Assembly (NCBI GenBank): GCA_050249455.1
Contig: JBFWQM010000119.1
Coordinates: 1 to 15,792 of the forward strand
Source: JBFWQM01 sp050249455
GTDB lineage: Bacteria > Pseudomonadota > Alphaproteobacteria > MPNO01 > VGEU01
Length of the DNA: 15,792 nt
Reading direction: 5' to 3'
A program made the position numbers and the translations under genes. Under the pieces are notes generated by a model that was not told the origin of the DNA, ran no database searches, and saw only the letters and a list, made by a program, of their open reading frames with translations. Numbering within the stretch: the stretch's first letter is position 1; each line of letters begins with the position of its first letter. This document shows positions 13,439 to 15,792 of the stretch, in pieces.

Positions 13439-13990
13439 CTATTTCTTCGGCACGTCGGGGTAGAGATCCTTGTAGCCCCGGGCCATGCGCTCGGCGGCCT
13501 GCTTCTTCGCGCGCTCTTGTGTCATCGGCACGAAGCCGTGGCCCTGCACCAGCCGGGCCATGAAATTCATCCGTGCCGTCACCGCGATCGCATCGTGCAG
13601 CGCCTTCTCGTCCCAGCCGGCGGCGAACACCGCGTCGGCGTCGGCCTGCGTCACCTCGCTCGGCGCCAGGGTGAGTTTCCGGGCGTAGGCGAGCAGCGGG
13701 CGGAATTTCGCCTCGACGTCCGCCTTGTCCGGATCGGCGAGCAGGTCGTCGATCAACCCTTCCTTGATGCCCCACGCGTAGGCCGCCGCGGTGTGCGCGA
13801 CATAGGCGTAGCGGCACTTCGCGAGGCCGACAACGTAGGCCGCGATCATCTCGCGCTCGCCGGGCGACAGCGGCGACGGGCCGTTCATCAGCACCTGGCT
13901 GGTCTGCAGCCACGGCGCGTAGATGTCGGGGTAGGTCTTGAACACGTGGCCGGGGCCCGCGTCGGCGGGGATCGACTTGAAGAACGGCAT
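13439..13990 (-). CDS. Carboxymuconolactone decarboxylase / AhpD-like protein with a broken CxxC
   Basis: A 183-residue protein; ATG 13990 follows AAAGGA on the minus strand. The AhpD-like core LSPGEREMIAAYVVGLAKCRYAYVAHTAAAY shows E47, C59, A62 and H66. These line up by spacing with Glu118, Cys130, Cys133 and His137 of Mycobacterium AhpD, so the second Cys of the CxxC is Ala here. It is related to the 'peroxidase-related' branch of the family, in which a second repeat, AMxARMNFMARLVQGHGF-like, follows. With one Cys it cannot form the usual intramolecular disulfide. It may act as a decarboxylase/isomerase-type member or use an external thiol such as glutathione, and a GST is encoded next to it. 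It lies 14 nt after the SDR gene in the operon. Confidence 0.8.
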   Translation of the reverse strand: MPFFKSIPADAGPGHVFKTYPDIYAPWLQTSQVLMNGPSPLSPGEREMIAAYVVGLAKCRYAYVAHTAAAYAWGIKEGLIDDLLADPDKADVEAKFRPLLAYARKLTLAPSEVTQADADAVFAAGWDEKALHDAIAVTARMNFMARLVQGHGFVPMTQERAKKQAAERMARGYKDLYPDVPKK

Positions 13991-14004
13991 GGCGCGGTCC
14001 TTTC

Positions 14005-14772
14005 TCAGCCGTGCATGGTGAGGCCGCCGGACACGCTGATGACCTGCCCGGTGACGAACGACGCCTCGTCGGAGGCCAGGAACGCGACCATGCCGGCCAC
14101 GTCCTCCGGCTCGCCGAGGCGCTTCATCGGGATGGCGCGCTTCAGCGCCTCGAACACCTTCTGGCCGCGCTCGCCCTCGCCGACGAAGGCGCGGAAGATC
14201 GGCGTGTCGGTGGGGCCGGGGCACACCACGTTGACGGTGATGCCCTTCGCCGCCGTCTCGCGCGCCAAGGTCTTGGTCAGCGCGATCAGCCCGCCCTTGC
14301 ACGCCGAATAGACCGACTCGCCCGACGAGCCGACGCGCCCGGCGTCGGAGGCGATGGTCACCACCCGGCCGCGCCCGCGCGCCGTCATGCCCTTCAGCAC
14401 GACGTGGGTCACGTTGATCGGCCCACGCAGGTTGATCGCGATCAGCCGGTCCCACAGCGCCGGGTCGCTGTCGACGAAGTCGGCGAACTTGTCCCAGCCG
14501 GCGTTGTTGACCAGCACGTCGACCGGCCCGCCCGCCGCCTCGAACGCCGCGACCGCCGTGGCCACCGCGTCGTAGTCGGTGATGTCGGCGGCGTGCGCGC
14601 TGGCCTTGCCGCCTTCGGCCGCGATCTCCCGCGCGACCTTCGTCGCCGCCGCGAGGTCGATGTCGAACACGCCGACCCGCGAACCGGCGCGCGCGAAGCG
14701 CCGGCAGATGCCGCGCCCGATCACCCCGCCGCCGCCGGTGACGACGACAGACTTGTCCTTCAGCCCTTCCAT
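14005..14772 (-). CDS. BadH-like short-chain dehydrogenase
   Basis: A 255-residue classical SDR starting at ATG 14772. The cofactor motif is T12-GGGGVIG19, followed by NNAG (89-92), catalytic S142 and Y155-SAC-K159, and the C-terminal PGPTDTPIF. An acidic residue in VFDIDL favours NAD+. The stretches WDRLIAINLRGPINVTH, IASDAGRVGSSGESVYSACKGG and TGQVISVSGGLTMHG closely resemble 2-hydroxycyclohexanecarboxyl-CoA dehydrogenase (BadH) as I know the family. It would therefore oxidise a beta-hydroxyacyl-CoA or a similar secondary alcohol. One oddity is Val17 where TGxxxGxG normally has Gly. It lies 13 nt after the MaoC-like gene and belongs to the five-gene operon. A true Bad pathway role is unproven, since badI and other bad genes are not visible. 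Confidence 0.85.
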   Translation of the reverse strand: MEGLKDKSVVVTGGGGVIGRGICRRFARAGSRVGVFDIDLAAATKVAREIAAEGGKASAHAADITDYDAVATAVAAFEAAGGPVDVLVNNAGWDKFADFVDSDPALWDRLIAINLRGPINVTHVVLKGMTARGRGRVVTIASDAGRVGSSGESVYSACKGGLIALTKTLARETAAKGITVNVVCPGPTDTPIFRAFVGEGERGQKVFEALKRAIPMKRLGEPEDVAGMVAFLASDEASFVTGQVISVSGGLTMHG

Positions 14773-14785
14773 CCCGGACTCCCCG

Positions 14786-15244
14786 TTACGCCGGCCGGCC
14801 CGCCATCATGCGCACCGCGCGGTAGGCGATGACCGTCTCGCCTTTCTGGTTGATCACGTTGTTCATGGTGGTGACGATGCCGCGGTTGCCCTTGCTGGTC
14901 GGGCGCACCGCGACGACCTCCACCTCGGCATGCACGGTGTCGCCGGCGAACACCGGCTTCAGCACCTTTTTCTCGACCTCCAGCAGCGCGAGGCCGGTGG
15001 TCTGCATCGTGGCCTGGACCAGCAGCCCCTCGATGATCGCGTAGACGCAGGCGGCCGGCGCGACCCGTCCCTGGATCGCGCCGCCGTGGGCGTGGAAGGT
15101 CAGGTCGGTGAAGATGGTCTCCACCATGCCGGTGACGCCGATGAAGTTGACGATGTCGGGTTCCGTGATGGTGCGGTTGAGCGTGCGGAACGTCTCCCCG
15201 ACCTTCAGGTCGTTCCAGTAGAAGCCGATGCCGACGGTGCGCAT
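14786..15244 (-). CDS. MaoC-like hot-dog-fold protein lacking the catalytic Asp/His
   Basis: A 152-residue single hot-dog-domain protein starting at ATG 15244, only 3 nt after the preceding stop, so translation is probably coupled. FYWNDLKVGETFRTLNRTITEPDIVNFIG is the start of a MaoC-type acyl-CoA dehydratase. VEVVAVRPTSKGNRGIVTTMNNVINQKGETVIAYRAVRMM is the typical C-terminal sheet ('vxNQxGexV'). In (R)-hydratases the next block is [ST]-G-D-x-N-P-[LIV]-H. Here it reads T38-G-M40-V-E-T-I-F45, so the catalytic Asp and His are Met and Phe. It may bind an acyl-CoA without hydrating it, or use other residues. It lies in an operon with the BadH-like SDR, which would act on the neighbouring step of a beta-oxidation-like route. 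Confidence 0.78.
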   Translation of the reverse strand: MRTVGIGFYWNDLKVGETFRTLNRTITEPDIVNFIGVTGMVETIFTDLTFHAHGGAIQGRVAPAACVYAIIEGLLVQATMQTTGLALLEVEKKVLKPVFAGDTVHAEVEVVAVRPTSKGNRGIVTTMNNVINQKGETVIAYRAVRMMAGRPA

Positions 15245-15247
15245 CGT

Positions 15248-15792
15248 TCAGCCCTGGTTGACGAAGGGCAGCACTTCCTGCGCCATGCGGCGGAACTGCT
15301 CGGTCGCGTCGCCCATCGTGCTGATGCGCACGGTGATGCGCTCGGCGCCCGAGTCGCGGAACTGGCGCAGATGCGCGATGCAGTCCTTCGGCGTGCCGTA
15401 GGTCAGCCATGCCTCCAGCCGCTCGCGGCTGTAGTTGGCGCCGTAGTACATGTCGAGGAACCGCTTGGAATCGGCCAGCGCCGCCTCGCGGTCGTCGTTG
15501 ACGTTGATGTGGTGGTAGAGGACGTTGCCGAGCTTCGCCGGGTCGCGGCCGTTGTCGGCGGCCGACTGCAGCACGATCTCCCATGACTTCCGGAAGCCAT
15601 CCGGGCTGACGCTGTGGGTCATCCAGCCGTCAGCGATGCGCCCAACCCGCTTCAGCGCGAAGTCCGAGCCGCCCATCACCGCCATGCCGCGCGCCTGGCG
15701 CGCGATGTTGGTGGCGAGCCAGATCGGGCACGGGTCCTGCACCGGCTTGGGCTCCAGGGTGATGCCGGAGAACTTGTAGAACGCGCTCTCGT
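15248..15792 (-). CDS. LLM-class flavin-dependent oxidoreductase, C-terminal part (partial)
   Basis: The frame is open to the right edge (first complete codon at 15790), so the N-terminus is missing and about 181 residues are visible. They read ESAFYKFSGITLEPKPVQDPCPIWLATN, then GGSDFALKRVGRIADGWMTHSVSPDGFRKSWEIVLQSA, LTYGTPKDCIAHLRQFRDSGAERITVRIS and a TGA stop at 15248-15250. The PxPVQxPxPIW and RIADGW blocks and the GTPxxCxxxLxxFxxAG block are characteristic of luciferase-like/F420- or FMN-dependent oxidoreductases. It is the first visible gene of the operon that continues with MaoC, SDR, AhpD-like and GST genes. It is not a copy of the LLM gene at 8537-9613: the corresponding blocks differ clearly. 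Confidence 0.83.
   Translation of the reverse strand, partial: ESAFYKFSGITLEPKPVQDPCPIWLATNIARQARGMAVMGGSDFALKRVGRIADGWMTHSVSPDGFRKSWEIVLQSAADNGRDPAKLGNVLYHHINVNDDREAALADSKRFLDMYYGANYSRERLEAWLTYGTPKDCIAHLRQFRDSGAERITVRISTMGDATEQFRRMAQEVLPFVNQG

Overview
The window is about 70% GC and densely coded. It looks like a chromosomal segment of a heterotrophic alphaproteobacterium, possibly a Rhodospirillales- or Hyphomicrobiales-like lineage. The assignment rests on protein style (Bug/TTT solute receptor, BadH-like SDR, PEP-CTERM-like protein, FNR/FixK-type box) and is an inference, since no rRNA or marker gene is present. No tRNA, CRISPR array, transposase or phage gene was seen, and no gene-free stretch exceeds 300 bases.

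Layout. At 1-296 (-) is the N-terminal part of a fumarylacetoacetate-hydrolase-family protein. It is divergent from a thioredoxin-reductase-like flavoprotein (393-1322, +), which is followed by the most notable gene, a UGSC-family selenoprotein (1380-3011, +). An in-frame TGA (1668-1670) lies in a U-S-T-C redox motif. A perfect 8-bp stem with a GGUC loop starts 9 nt after it, a textbook bacterial SECIS. Simple ORF calling would break this gene into two pieces. Converging on it, and overlapping its end, is a PEP-CTERM-like exported protein (2957-3823, -) with a good sigma-54 promoter. Divergent from that are an HD-domain putative diiron enzyme and a tandem GNAT acetyltransferase (4016-5621, +).

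A catabolic region follows. On the minus strand are an amidohydrolase (5771-7330), a gentisate-dioxygenase-like bicupin (7488-8522) and a luciferase-like flavin monooxygenase (8537-9613). The last two form an operon with a perfect FNR-type box placed at -41.5 from a predicted start. Divergent from it are a tripartite-tricarboxylate-type solute receptor and a thiamine-diphosphate enzyme (9838-12574, +). A second minus-strand operon (15792 down to 12715) has gaps of 3-14 nt and encodes a luciferase-like monooxygenase (partial), a MaoC-like hot-dog protein, a BadH-like SDR, an AhpD/carboxymuconolactone-decarboxylase-like protein and a glutathione transferase.

Three outward-facing pairs of a GC-rich REP-like palindrome sit in intergenic gaps at 5653, 7414 and 12603. 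Two of these are at convergent gene ends and probably act as terminators. Overall, the region couples thiol/selenol redox chemistry with uptake and oxidative breakdown of organic (probably aromatic or alicyclic acid) compounds. The actual substrates cannot be read from the sequence.
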